DNA of 11,663 bases from Glaciecola sp. UBA2563 (GTDB taxonomy: Bacteria; Pseudomonadota; Gammaproteobacteria; Enterobacterales; Alteromonadaceae), in assembly GCA_002340325.1 (NCBI GenBank), contig DDLV01000107.1:1-11663 (forward strand), given 5' to 3'. Both the position numbers and the translations under genes were made by a program. The notes beneath the pieces are model-generated. The model was not told where the DNA came from. It made no database searches and saw only the letters and a program-made list of their open reading frames with translations. Position 1 is the stretch's first letter. Every line of letters starts with the position of its first letter. Of this stretch, positions 5,510 to 11,663 are shown one piece after another.

Positions 5510-5950
5510 ATGATAGAGGTTGTAGTAAGGAAAAACTTACATGAAATTTTGCCGTTGATTCGTGCATATCAGGATTTCTATAATGTTGAAAACATCTGCG
5601 ACGACAAAAATTTCTCGTTTTTCTCGCAATTTGGTCCAGAGTCAAATCTAGGTTGTCAGTTCCTTTATCGTAGTGATAAGAATGCAGTTGCCTTTGCGAC
5701 TGTTTACTTTTCATTTGCGTCAACAATTGTGTCGAAAGTCGGTGTAATGAATGATTTATATACGGTGCCGGAACAAAGAGGTAATGGCGTTGGAAGGAAA
5801 CTGATCGAACATTGTAGAGATTATGCATTGAATAATGGCGCTGCTCGTTTGCAATGGGCAACATCGTTAGATAATGTCCAAGCGCAGAAACTATATGATT
5901 CGATGGACACCAAAAAGACAACGTGGCATTTTTATAGTTATACCAGATAG
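5510..5950 (+). CDS. GNAT family N-acetyltransferase
   Basis: A 146-residue cytoplasmic enzyme of the GNAT fold, which transfers an acetyl group from acetyl-CoA to an amine. The acetyl-CoA pyrophosphate loop (motif A) is seen as VPEQRGNGVG (86-95) after the strand MNDLYT, followed by the helix RKLIEHCRDYALNNG, and motif B ends with DNVQAQKLYDSM (121-132). The C-terminal strand TTWHFYSY is also typical. The substrate cannot be assigned. ATG has an AAGGGA ribosome binding site seven bases upstream. The length is normal for a stand-alone GNAT. Such genes are frequent in integron cassettes, but no attC is found beside this one. Confidence 0.9.
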   Translation: MIEVVVRKNLHEILPLIRAYQDFYNVENICDDKNFSFFSQFGPESNLGCQFLYRSDKNAVAFATVYFSFASTIVSKVGVMNDLYTVPEQRGNGVGRKLIEHCRDYALNNGAARLQWATSLDNVQAQKLYDSMDTKKTTWHFYSYTR

Positions 5951-6026
5951 TTTTTATGTAGTGTCTATTTACCGACTAGATAAACAATGATTGTATACGT
6001 TAATCATGCCATCCTGAGGATAAAGA

Positions 6027-6398
6027 ATGTTTGATCATGTTGTTTTTGGTGTCCGTGATTATGAGAAGAGCAAAGCATTCTATCTCAAGGTACTCGAGCT
6101 GATAGGGATTACAACGCTTGCTGAGAATAAACTTGGCATTGAGTTAAGTGCTGACGGTAAATCATCCTTGTGTATCCGACGTGATCCCATAGACAGCCCC
6201 GCGCACCTTCATCTGGCGTTTGTCGCCAAAAATCGAGAGCAAGTTCAAAACTTTCATCGTATAGCACTGGGAATTGGCGCGACGGATAATGGTCCGCCTG
6301 GTTTGCGACCTGATTACAGTGGCCAATATTACGCAGCGTACGTCCTCGACCCAGACGGTCACAATATAGAATTAGTTTGTCATGAAGAAGAGGAATGA
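6027..6398 (+). CDS. VOC superfamily (glyoxalase-like) protein
   Basis: A 123-residue protein with the paired beta-alpha-beta-beta-beta modules of the vicinal-oxygen-chelate superfamily. The first module opens with FDHVVFGVRD (His4) and KAFYLKVL; the second has HLHLAFVAKNREQVQNFH (His60/His62) and ends LDPDGHNIELV (Glu115). His4, His60 or His62, and Glu115 are plausible metal ligands. Family members include lyases, dioxygenases and resistance proteins; the short length and the lack of a specific signature leave the reaction open. AGGA at 6017-6020 lies six bases before ATG. It is preceded by the GNAT gene at a distance of 76 bases and may be cotranscribed, though nothing demands it. Confidence 0.88.
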   Translation: MFDHVVFGVRDYEKSKAFYLKVLELIGITTLAENKLGIELSADGKSSLCIRRDPIDSPAHLHLAFVAKNREQVQNFHRIALGIGATDNGPPGLRPDYSGQYYAAYVLDPDGHNIELVCHEEEE

Positions 6399-6584
6399 TA
6401 CATCCAACGTTGACTGTCTATTGTTCGTAAGTGCTAGACTAATTAATGTTTAATTTCTTGATTGCACTTTTAATTATGATGCATGTAGCGGTGTATCTGA
6501 CGAGTGGGCTGTAAAGAAAATTACTTTTCTTTTTTTGTACCGACGCTACGCTTTATTAACGTAATAACTCGAGGCAAGATACTT

Positions 6585-6980
6585 ATGAAAACGTTTGCTT
6601 TGTTGTTCTTGGCGGTAATGTCATTTTGTTCATTCGCTCAAATCAAGCCAGACGCAGAGGTGCCTTCCTCAAGCTGTCACTTGATGAATGAGAACCTTCC
6701 AACGTTAGATAATGATGATCAATCAAAACATCCTGTAAATTTTTCGCAAGTCCGCTCAATTTTCCAAGAATGGCGAAATGAGAATTTGGAAGAAGACTCG
6801 CAGTCTTCGATCACGCATTTTGCACTGAAGAACGTTCGGCACCATGATGCGTCATCTCCTTATTGGTTGTATGTTATTAGGCATGTCGTCTTTTTAAATG
6901 ATGAGGCGAACCAGCCATCTGTGCATCATACCGCGATAACCTTATCTGGAAAGGTCTTATATCAAGGGTGTAAAATATGA
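6585..6980 (+). CDS. Small secreted protein, function unknown
   Basis: A 131-residue protein with a clear Sec signal peptide: MKTFALLFLAVMSFC then SFA, with likely cleavage after Ala18. The mature part is about 113 residues, polar, with two cysteines (Cys31 and Cys129, near its two ends) that could form a disulfide in the periplasm. It contains several histidines (HHDASS, PSVHHTA). ATG 6585 is chosen because GAGG at 6571-6574 and the signal peptide fit. The frame is open upstream to 6504, but those 27 codons do not look like protein. I do not recognise a family. Confidence 0.72.
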   Translation: MKTFALLFLAVMSFCSFAQIKPDAEVPSSSCHLMNENLPTLDNDDQSKHPVNFSQVRSIFQEWRNENLEEDSQSSITHFALKNVRHHDASSPYWLYVIRHVVFLNDEANQPSVHHTAITLSGKVLYQGCKI

Positions 6981-7066
6981 AAATCCGTTGATAATTTACT
7001 ATCACGACTTTACGTAGATGTTGTGATCAACATTTATAGCAATAAGTATTTCCGATTGTTCTTGAT

Positions 7067-8242
7067 ATGAAGCTGACTAGAAGAGAGTTTATAAAGGTAT
7101 GTCAAGCGTTAGGACTCACGCTACCTTTGCAAGTAGCTTTGGGTGAAGTTGATGATAGTTTACAGCGCACGAGCAGCAAAAATACCAAGGTTATTATCAT
7201 CGGTGCGGGTGCTGCGGGGTTATCAGCAGGTTACCTTCTAAAGCAGCAAGGGATTGATTTTCGAATCTTAGAAGCCTCTTCTTCCTATGGAGGCAGAATG
7301 AAGCAAACAACGGAATTTGCAGATTTTCCAATACCATTAGGTGCCGAGTGGATACACGTTAACCCGAGTATTCTAAAAAGCCTTGTGAACGATGATTCTA
7401 TAATAGTAGATGTCAAAACTACCCGATATGATCCAAACGCAGATTTTGGCTTACTCAATGGCCGAAAGATCACTTTACAAGAAGCAGACTTTACAGAAGA
7501 TAGTAAGTTTGTCGGTTCCACTTGGTTTGGTTTTTTTGAGAAATTCATCCTACCTTCGATAAAAAATGACATTACCTATAATGCAGCTGTCAAAGAAATT
7601 GATTATTCAAATCCTAAAATCTCTGTAAAAACAATAGAAAACACTTTCTTGGCAGACCGCGTTATTTGCTCATTGCCAGTGAAAATGCTCCAGCAAGGTA
7701 TGGTAAGTTTTAATCCTCCACTTCCAAGACGAAAGCAAAAAGCAATTAAAAACGTGAGAGTTTGGGACGGTTGCAAAGCATTTATAGCATTTGAAGAAAA
7801 GTTTTATCCAACGTTTGTGGGTTTTGATGTATCCCCTTCATCAAGTGGTCAAAAGCTCTATTACAATGCTTCCTACGGACAAGATACCCATCAAAATGTA
7901 TTGGGTTTATTTGCGGTTGGGAAAAGTGCAGAACCATATATCGAATTGTCTGGTACGCAGTTAATCAACTATATTTTGCAAGAACTGGATGAATTATTTG
8001 ATGGAAAAGCATCGTCAACATATCTTAAACATACCTTTCAAAACTGGACAAAGGAGCCTTTTATAAAAAGCGCCTATGTCGTTGATCATGAAGATTGGAG
8101 AATCTTGCGCCGACTTGGTGAGAGTATCAATGGGCGTATATTCTTTGCTGGTGACGCTTATACTAATGGCGAAGACTGGGGTGCTGTGCATACAGCGATA
8201 TTTTCAGCAAAGAAAACGGTTGATAATATACTTAGTAAATGA
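7067..8242 (+). CDS. Flavin amine oxidase with Tat-like signal
   Basis: A 391-residue FAD-dependent amine oxidase, which oxidises an amine to an imine and releases hydrogen peroxide. The N-terminus carries TRREFIK (4-10), a twin-arginine motif, before a hydrophobic stretch, so export in folded form with its cofactor is likely. The FAD-binding Rossmann fold follows: VIIIGAGAAG (42-51), ILEAS (67-71) and GGRM (75-78). The FAD-closing segment at the end is FFAGDAYTNG with GAVHTAIFSA (372-381). It is a little shorter than typical family members (430-500), mainly in the substrate domain. No strong ribosome binding site precedes ATG 7067. The substrate is unknown. The stop overlaps an ATG that opens a frame into the ybaK gene. 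Confidence 0.9.
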   Translation: MKLTRREFIKVCQALGLTLPLQVALGEVDDSLQRTSSKNTKVIIIGAGAAGLSAGYLLKQQGIDFRILEASSSYGGRMKQTTEFADFPIPLGAEWIHVNPSILKSLVNDDSIIVDVKTTRYDPNADFGLLNGRKITLQEADFTEDSKFVGSTWFGFFEKFILPSIKNDITYNAAVKEIDYSNPKISVKTIENTFLADRVICSLPVKMLQQGMVSFNPPLPRRKQKAIKNVRVWDGCKAFIAFEEKFYPTFVGFDVSPSSSGQKLYYNASYGQDTHQNVLGLFAVGKSAEPYIELSGTQLINYILQELDELFDGKASSTYLKHTFQNWTKEPFIKSAYVVDHEDWRILRRLGESINGRIFFAGDAYTNGEDWGAVHTAIFSAKKTVDNILSK

Positions 8243-8292
8243 ACACGGCCTTTCGAATTAGTCGTGAACGCAGCACTTTAAGGCCTCTACAT

Positions 8293-8760
8293 ATGACACC
8301 CGCTATAAACCTGCTTAAAAAAAATGCGATTTGGCACCAAGTAAATCAGTACGAACATGATCCATCCGTGAAATCATATGGGAATGAAGCTGCGGATAAA
8401 CTTGGTATAGCACCAAATACTGTATTTAAAACCCTAGTAGTACAATTCGATGAAGCCAACTTTGCCGTCGCCATCATTCCTGTATCGAGCATGCTTAATC
8501 TCAAGCTAATGGCAAAAGCGATAGGTGCAAAGAGGTCAATGATGGCAAAAAGTGTGGATGTCGAAAGAATAACAGGGTATGTGTTAGGCGGCGTGAGTCC
8601 TTTCGGGCAAAAGAAAACGCTGACCACAGTGATTGACGCGTCGGCGCAAACTAATGAGAAAATCTTTGTAAGCGGCGGCAAAAGAGGTCTTGAGCTTGAA
8701 GTAAACTTTGGGGATTTAGTAACTTTATTAAATTGTAGGGTTGCTGAAATCGTTCAGTAA
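8293..8760 (+). CDS. ybaK: YbaK-type Cys-tRNA(Pro)/Cys-tRNA deacylase
   Basis: A 155-residue editing enzyme that removes cysteine wrongly attached to tRNA(Pro), acting in trans in the cytoplasm. The family signature is present: NTVFKTLVV with the key Lys46, then PVSSMLNLKLMAKAIGAK, and GGVSPFGQKK (99-108), ending with GGKRGLELEV. ATG 8293 gives the family's usual length and N-terminus (MTPAINLL). An in-frame ATG at 8239 would add 18 residues and overlap the oxidase stop as ATGA; those residues are not family-like. The distance of 50 bases from the oxidase gene suggests cotranscription, and ribosomes finishing the oxidase could reach it. Confidence 0.94.
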   Translation: MTPAINLLKKNAIWHQVNQYEHDPSVKSYGNEAADKLGIAPNTVFKTLVVQFDEANFAVAIIPVSSMLNLKLMAKAIGAKRSMMAKSVDVERITGYVLGGVSPFGQKKTLTTVIDASAQTNEKIFVSGGKRGLELEVNFGDLVTLLNCRVAEIVQ

Positions 8761-9139
8761 TTACATACATTACTCGGGGCAATCACCTTTCTGCAATCTA
8801 AAAATGTGCGGTTATAGTGCGTTAGCGCACTAAAATAGAGCGCTGACCGATTATTTCAGCATCAGGCTAGATTAATGGTTATGATATTTAAGATAAATAT
8901 CTCTTGGTAAAAATATTGCTTCTTTCATAGAACAGTATGGTATGTCTACGACGTAAGATTGATACGCTAATTCTCTCAAATGAGTAAAATGTGAAAAAGT
9001 AGTACTAAAGACATGTTTTAAACACAGTCTTTGTTACAACAACGGACGTTTATTAAAGTAGCTATCAAAGTCTCAGTGTTAAAAATATTAAAACACCGAG
9101 ATGTTACTACTTCGTCCATACGCTTTAAGGAGAGTGAGA
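8761..9139. other. Intergenic stretch with palindromes before the globin gene
   Basis: About 380 bases without a gene. A perfect hairpin lies at 8815-8832 (TAGTGCG with CGCACTA around TTAG) after ybaK, but no T run follows, so it is a poor terminator in this direction. AGATAAATATCT (8890-8901) is nearly symmetrical. Nearer the globin gene are the palindromes TGTTTTAAACA (9014-9024) and TTGTTACAACAA (9031-9042) and a larger inverted repeat (9071-9101). The globin promoter is probably in this stretch, but I cannot place it with confidence. Confidence 0.45.
9071..9101. promoter_or_regulatory. Inverted repeat just upstream of the globin gene
   Basis: TCTCAGTGTT (9071-9080) faces AACACCGAGA (9092-9101) with nine of ten positions complementary and an 11-base AT-only spacer. 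It ends 38 bases before the globin ATG, so it would be in the mRNA leader or promoter. It could be an operator, for instance for a nitric-oxide-responsive regulator, or an RNA hairpin; it does not match the NsrR, NorR or FNR consensus as I know them. Confidence 0.4.
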
Positions 9140-9565
9140 ATGAAACAAGAGGATGTTAGACGGGTACAAAACTCTTTTGCAAGCGTAACCCCAATGGCGC
9201 CAGCTGTCGCCACTATGTTTTACAATCGATTATTTGAGTTGGACCCTTCTCTGCGGGAACTTTTCGATATTGATATGGAACATCAAGGGGCAAAACTTAT
9301 GAAGATGATATCTCTCGCCGTCAATGGATTGGATAATTTGCAAGCGATCATTCCGATTGTTCAGGCGTTAGGTGAGCGCCATGCCACTTATAAAGTAAAA
9401 GATACCCATTACGCGACCATGGGTGAAGCATTAATATGGACGCTAGAAAAAGGGTTGGGAGATGCGTTTTCCAAGGAAGACAAAAAGGCGTGGAGCGAAA
9501 TCTACACAACGTTGGCGAGCATTATGATAGAGGCCGCAAACAGTAAGTATCCAAAAACCGCCTGA
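9140..9565 (+). CDS. Single-domain globin
   Basis: A 141-residue haem protein of the single-domain, neuroglobin-like bacterial globins, which bind oxygen and often detoxify nitric oxide. The proximal histidine is His81 in LGERHATY, followed by the conserved HYATMGEALIWTLEKGLG. Phe42 in RELFD is the likely CD1 phenylalanine, and Gln49 is probably the distal E7 residue. No reductase domain follows, so electrons must come from elsewhere. ATG 9140 is chosen because AAGGAGAG (from 9127) is ideally placed; an upstream in-frame ATG at 9101 lies in the inverted repeat and precedes this ribosome binding site. The gene stands alone, with long spacers on both sides. Confidence 0.92.
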   Translation: MKQEDVRRVQNSFASVTPMAPAVATMFYNRLFELDPSLRELFDIDMEHQGAKLMKMISLAVNGLDNLQAIIPIVQALGERHATYKVKDTHYATMGEALIWTLEKGLGDAFSKEDKKAWSEIYTTLASIMIEAANSKYPKTA

Positions 9566-9583
9566 TACACTTTTAAGAGGATT

Positions 9584-9736
9584 ATGGAATACGAGTTTTA
9601 CAACATAGTGCCTGATGAAAAAGTATGGTGTTGGATATAGGTTTTAGCAGATGCCCAACGTTGGCGAGACGGTAATAAAATGTACTTTTTGTTCAATCTA
9701 CACTTTAGTTTAATGGAATTTTATAGGTCAATATAA
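9584..9736 (+). pseudogene. Small reading frame interrupted by TAG
   Basis: ATG 9584 follows AAGAGG by five bases. After 18 codons (YEFYNIVPDEKVWCWI) comes TAG at 9638-9640, and then the same frame stays open for 31 codons (starting VLADAQRWRDGNKMYF) to TAA 9734-9736. The composition, rich in aromatic residues and charged pairs on both sides of the TAG, looks protein-like, which suggests a 50-residue gene with a nonsense mutation. It may equally be chance; I recognise no homologue. Confidence 0.25.
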
Positions 9737-9767
9737 TCGTTAGAAGCGAGCGTGAAAGATACAATTA

Positions 9768-9807
9768 ATATAATTTTTTGAAATATCAACCATTTAAAAA
9801 ATTATAT
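9768..9807. repeat. 15-pair AT hairpin
   Basis: ATATAATTTTTT (9768-9779) is the exact reverse complement of AAAAAATTATAT (9796-9807), and three more pairs (one G-U) follow inside, leaving a ten-base loop. The stem has no G-C pair. It could be a cruciform-forming site or a transcript-end structure working in either direction; the six-T run lies within the arm and not after the stem. Confidence 0.55.
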
Positions 9808-9932
9808 CTAAGCAAAGTAAAAATAATTGAAAAATACTATTTTTTTTCATTTCGACACTGTGTATTATTTCACCATAACCTTCTAAAAAAACAAAAATAA
9901 GCACCTAGTGTTAAGAAGAGAGGATGTAATTA

Positions 9933-10127
9933 GTGTCGTTTTCAAAACTATTATTTCGATTATTGTTTGTCGTTTTCGTTATTATTTATGTTTCGGTCCT
10001 TGCTGAGTTCATCAATCCCAATTTTTATAACGTAAACCTTAATGTCGAAGTGGAAGCGATCGTGCTGACCAGTATCGTTGCTTTGGCCGTATATGTATGT
10101 TTCTTTCTGCGAAAAGGTGTGCGTTAA
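9933..10127 (+). CDS. Small two-helix membrane protein
   Basis: A 64-residue protein with two membrane segments, at about 6-25 and 41-59, joined by a polar loop (INPNFYNVNLNVEVE) and ending in a short basic tail RKGVR. This pattern suggests a hairpin in the inner membrane with the ends in the cytoplasm. The start is GTG 9933, with AGAGG at 9919-9923 nine bases upstream. No family is recognised. It converges with the YciI-like gene and the two stop codons overlap by four bases (10124-10127), with no terminator visible between them. Confidence 0.55.
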   Translation: MSFSKLLFRLLFVVFVIIYVSVLAEFINPNFYNVNLNVEVEAIVLTSIVALAVYVCFFLRKGVR

Positions 10128-10582
10128 TTAATGCTCTTTTGCGCTATTTTCTGATGGGTTTCGTTAACTAGCATCAGGGCGGCCGAGCTATAGATCTCAT
10201 ATAATTCGTATTTTAGAAGTCCAGCAACCACTGCTGGGTCAGTATCAACCCAGTCCTTGGCAATTTCCTTGTCACTTGTATTTAATATAAACAGCCCGCG
10301 TTTGGGCTTTGCATCGACAAACGGTCCCGCGACCACTAGTTTTTCTTCAGACGCAAGTTTGCTCATGTTTGCGAAATGACCTTCAAACGCTTTCGACATC
10401 TGTTCTTCTGATAAGTCTTTAATGTTTCCAGTTACCAAAATTACTAACATATATGTTTTCATACCCAACTCGTCCGCACCGAGCCTTTCAGCAAGAGCGG
10501 GATCGAAGGTAGATTCGCAGTGTGCCGTTAGTACATTGCCAAAAAACAAGAAAATACAAGCAAGTTGTTGGAATTTTCGCAT
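10124..10582 (-). CDS. Exported YciI-like protein
   Basis: A 152-residue protein with an N-terminal signal peptide (KFQQLACIFLFFGNVLTA, cleavage near residues 20-23) and a YciI domain over about residues 42-135. The conserved YciI pair is visible: His69 in FEGHFANM and Asp115 in DTDPAVV, with the family's AGPFVDAKPKRGLFIL (85-100) between them. YciI domains are small ferredoxin-like folds, some with hydrolase or chlorohydrolase-like activity; most are cytoplasmic, so the signal peptide is a notable variation. ATG at 10580-10582 has an AAAGG site nine bases upstream. A TTG six codons earlier in frame is less likely. It is divergent from the CNNM gene, with 145 bases between the starts. Confidence 0.85.
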   Translation of the reverse strand: MRKFQQLACIFLFFGNVLTAHCESTFDPALAERLGADELGMKTYMLVILVTGNIKDLSEEQMSKAFEGHFANMSKLASEEKLVVAGPFVDAKPKRGLFILNTSDKEIAKDWVDTDPAVVAGLLKYELYEIYSSAALMLVNETHQKIAQKSIN

Positions 10583-10710
10583 GATTCGTACCTTTTTCAA
10601 AAAAATGTCTAGAAATTTAAATCGTAATTCACTACTTTAGTAAATATCTTTACCGGATGCACGCAATGTGATACGCGCAAAAGTGAATCATTCCGTAACC
10701 GAATAAAATT

Positions 10711-10720
10711 GGAGATCTCC
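10711..10720. promoter_or_regulatory. GGAGATCTCC palindrome at the CNNM gene start
   Basis: A perfect ten-base palindrome immediately before the CNNM coding region. Its GGAG (10711-10714) is the only visible ribosome binding site for ATG 10728, although it is 13 bases away, farther than usual. Pairing within the palindrome or a bound protein could affect initiation. Confidence 0.35.
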
Positions 10721-10727
10721 TGACCAT

Positions 10728-11663
10728 ATGGTCTTATTAATAATCTATGTGCTAATAGCACTTGGCTTTTCATTTCTTTGTTCTATAGCCGAAGCAGTAA
10801 TCTTAAGTGTATCTCAAGCTCACATATCGTTGTTAGAAAAAGATGGCAAGCCATCAGGGGCATTGCTCAATAAATTAACGTCAGATATCAATAAACCTCT
10901 GTCAGCCATTTTAACGCTGAACACCATTGCGCATACGATGGGTGCAGCAGGTGCTGGCGCTCAAGCTGCAAAGGTGTTTGGTGATGCATATTTGGGTGTT
11001 ATAAGCGCAGTTCTGACACTTTTGATTCTTGTGTTCTCTGAGATAATACCAAAGACGCTTGGCGCTACCTTTTGGAAACCACTTTCCCCAATCACTGCAT
11101 ACTTTTTGAAGTACTTGATTATTTTGCTGTATCCATTTGTGATAATGTCGCAAAAGCTCACCTCCGGTTTCACTGAAGAAAGCCCACTTAAAGGACTAAG
11201 CCGTAATGAATTATTGGCAATGGCAGAGTTATCCGAAAGTGAAGGGCAGTTGGCAAAACAAGAAGCTGCATTTCTGCAAAACTTGCTAAGTTTGCACGAA
11301 CGCAAAATAAAAGAGTCTATGACTCATCGAACGGTTATTTTCTCGGTGTCTGAAGAAATGACGGTGGCTGAATTTGTCGCACAGTTTTCTGATGAGCCTT
11401 TTTCAAGGATACCTATTTACGAGAAAGGCGAGTCGGAGCATATTTCGGGGCTCGTTATTCGCTCGGAATTACTGATTGCTGCTGCAAAAGGCGAGGGCGA
11501 CCGAAGGCTCAAGGAGTTCGGCAAAAGCATGATAACGCTTTTGGCTGATATGCCGCTTGCTGCAACCTTTGACCATTTTCTTAATTCACGAGTCCACATG
11601 ATCTTGATAGTCGATGAATACGGCGGGTTAGAAGGGATTTTGACGCTCGAAGACCTGTTAGAG
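10728..11663 (+). CDS. CNNM/CorC-type membrane protein with CBS domains (3' end outside window)
   Basis: The first 312 residues of an inner-membrane protein of the CNNM (DUF21) plus CBS family, related to CorB/CorC/HlyC-type proteins linked to magnesium or cobalt homeostasis. Membrane segments lie at about 3-23, 58-76, 88-106 and 120-140, with the family hallmarks SIAEAVILSVS (19-29), NTIAHTMGAAG (65-75) and FSEIIPKTLG (103-112). Two CBS modules follow, with RIPIYEKGESEHISGLV (228-243) and DEYGGLEGILTLEDLLE at the window edge (296-312). A C-terminal CorC/HlyC-type domain may follow outside. ATG 10728 is the only start possible before an in-frame TAA at 10704. The frame is open to the end of the window. 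Confidence 0.9.
   Translation, partial: MVLLIIYVLIALGFSFLCSIAEAVILSVSQAHISLLEKDGKPSGALLNKLTSDINKPLSAILTLNTIAHTMGAAGAGAQAAKVFGDAYLGVISAVLTLLILVFSEIIPKTLGATFWKPLSPITAYFLKYLIILLYPFVIMSQKLTSGFTEESPLKGLSRNELLAMAELSESEGQLAKQEAAFLQNLLSLHERKIKESMTHRTVIFSVSEEMTVAEFVAQFSDEPFSRIPIYEKGESEHISGLVIRSELLIAAAKGEGDRRLKEFGKSMITLLADMPLAATFDHFLNSRVHMILIVDEYGGLEGILTLEDLLE

Larger units (their letters stand above)
9566..9932. other. AT-rich intergenic stretch after the globin gene
   Basis: About 370 bases, strongly AT-rich from 9750 on. It holds a TAG-interrupted reading frame (9584-9736) and a 15-pair AT hairpin (9768-9807), described separately. Around 9830-9855 there is another imperfect inverted repeat of A and T runs. 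I see no clear rho-independent terminator after the globin gene and no further gene. Confidence 0.5.

Noticed and set aside
5442..5921. Long minus-strand reading frame opposite the GNAT gene
   Set aside because: It is the antisense shadow of a well-recognised acetyltransferase and its translation resembles no family.
6504..6584. Upstream start for the small secreted protein
   Set aside because: It would bury the signal peptide behind 27 residues; ATG 6585 has a ribosome binding site and a proper signal peptide.
8239..8292. Upstream ATG for ybaK overlapping the oxidase stop
   Set aside because: The extra 18 residues do not look like the family, and ATG 8293 gives the normal N-terminus and puts the key lysine at position 46.
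8820..8828. GCGTTAGCG as a possible attC core
   Set aside because: No partner RYYYAAC core or inner arms lie at a suitable distance; it is part of the small hairpin.
8815..8832. Hairpin after ybaK as a terminator
   Set aside because: The stem is perfect but short and is followed by TAAAATAG, not by a T run.
10961..11305. Minus-strand reading frames opposite the CNNM gene
   Set aside because: The + strand frame has clear CNNM/CBS hallmarks through the whole stretch; the opposite frames are shadows.

Overview
The window looks like chromosomal DNA of a Gammaproteobacterium, probably a marine one of the Alteromonadales/Vibrionales kind. The reasons are an EF-Tu C-terminus of gammaproteobacterial type, moderate-to-low GC with AT-rich spacers, an integron-type cassette array, and cargo such as a single-domain globin, VOC, GNAT, YbaK and CNNM/CorC proteins. 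The genus cannot be fixed from this alone. Almost every gene is on the + strand; the only clear minus-strand gene is an exported YciI-like protein.

Region 1 (1-330) is the end of a tuf gene and its rho-independent terminator. Region 2 (about 330-992) has no conventional gene. It holds a sigma70-like promoter (551-580), a long nested inverted repeat (620-721), an attC-like fold with mutated core triplets (739-835), a small hairpin inside a repeated decamer, and a 26-codon ORF that ends just before the first cassette.

Region 3 (993-2866) is the most informative part: four complete integron gene cassettes in tandem, each one gene followed by an attC site. The attC calls rest on GTTRRRY/RYYYAAC core sites, on the match between each cassette's first bases and its own distal core site, and on a one-base bulge in the L'' arm at three of the four sites. 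The cargoes are a DUF6210-like protein, a two-helix membrane protein, a three-helix membrane protein and a DUF4279-like protein. No integrase gene is visible, so within this window it is an array without an integrase (CALIN-like). A fifth cassette begins at 2861 but has no attC of its own; it contains a frameshifted, C-terminally truncated LysE/RhtB exporter.

Region 4 (3243-6400) is a run of unrelated, separately spaced + strand genes: an alpha/beta hydrolase, a 2OG-Fe(II) oxygenase-like protein, a zinc-ribbon membrane protein broken by one extra base, a membrane protein, a short remnant resembling the N-terminus of an M23 peptidase, a GNAT acetyltransferase and a VOC protein. It reads like accessory DNA with several decayed genes.

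Region 5 (6585-11663) is more ordinary: a small secreted protein, a flavin amine oxidase with a Tat-like signal, YbaK-type Cys-tRNA(Pro) deacylase, a globin, a small membrane protein, the exported YciI-like protein on the other strand, and the first 312 codons of a CNNM/CorC-type protein that runs off the window. Two long intergenic stretches here contain palindromes, a 15-bp AT hairpin and a TAG-interrupted ORF.

I found no clear multi-gene new system. The best leads are the integrase-less cassette array beside tuf with its orphan cargoes, and the structured, promoter-bearing DNA between tuf and the first cassette.
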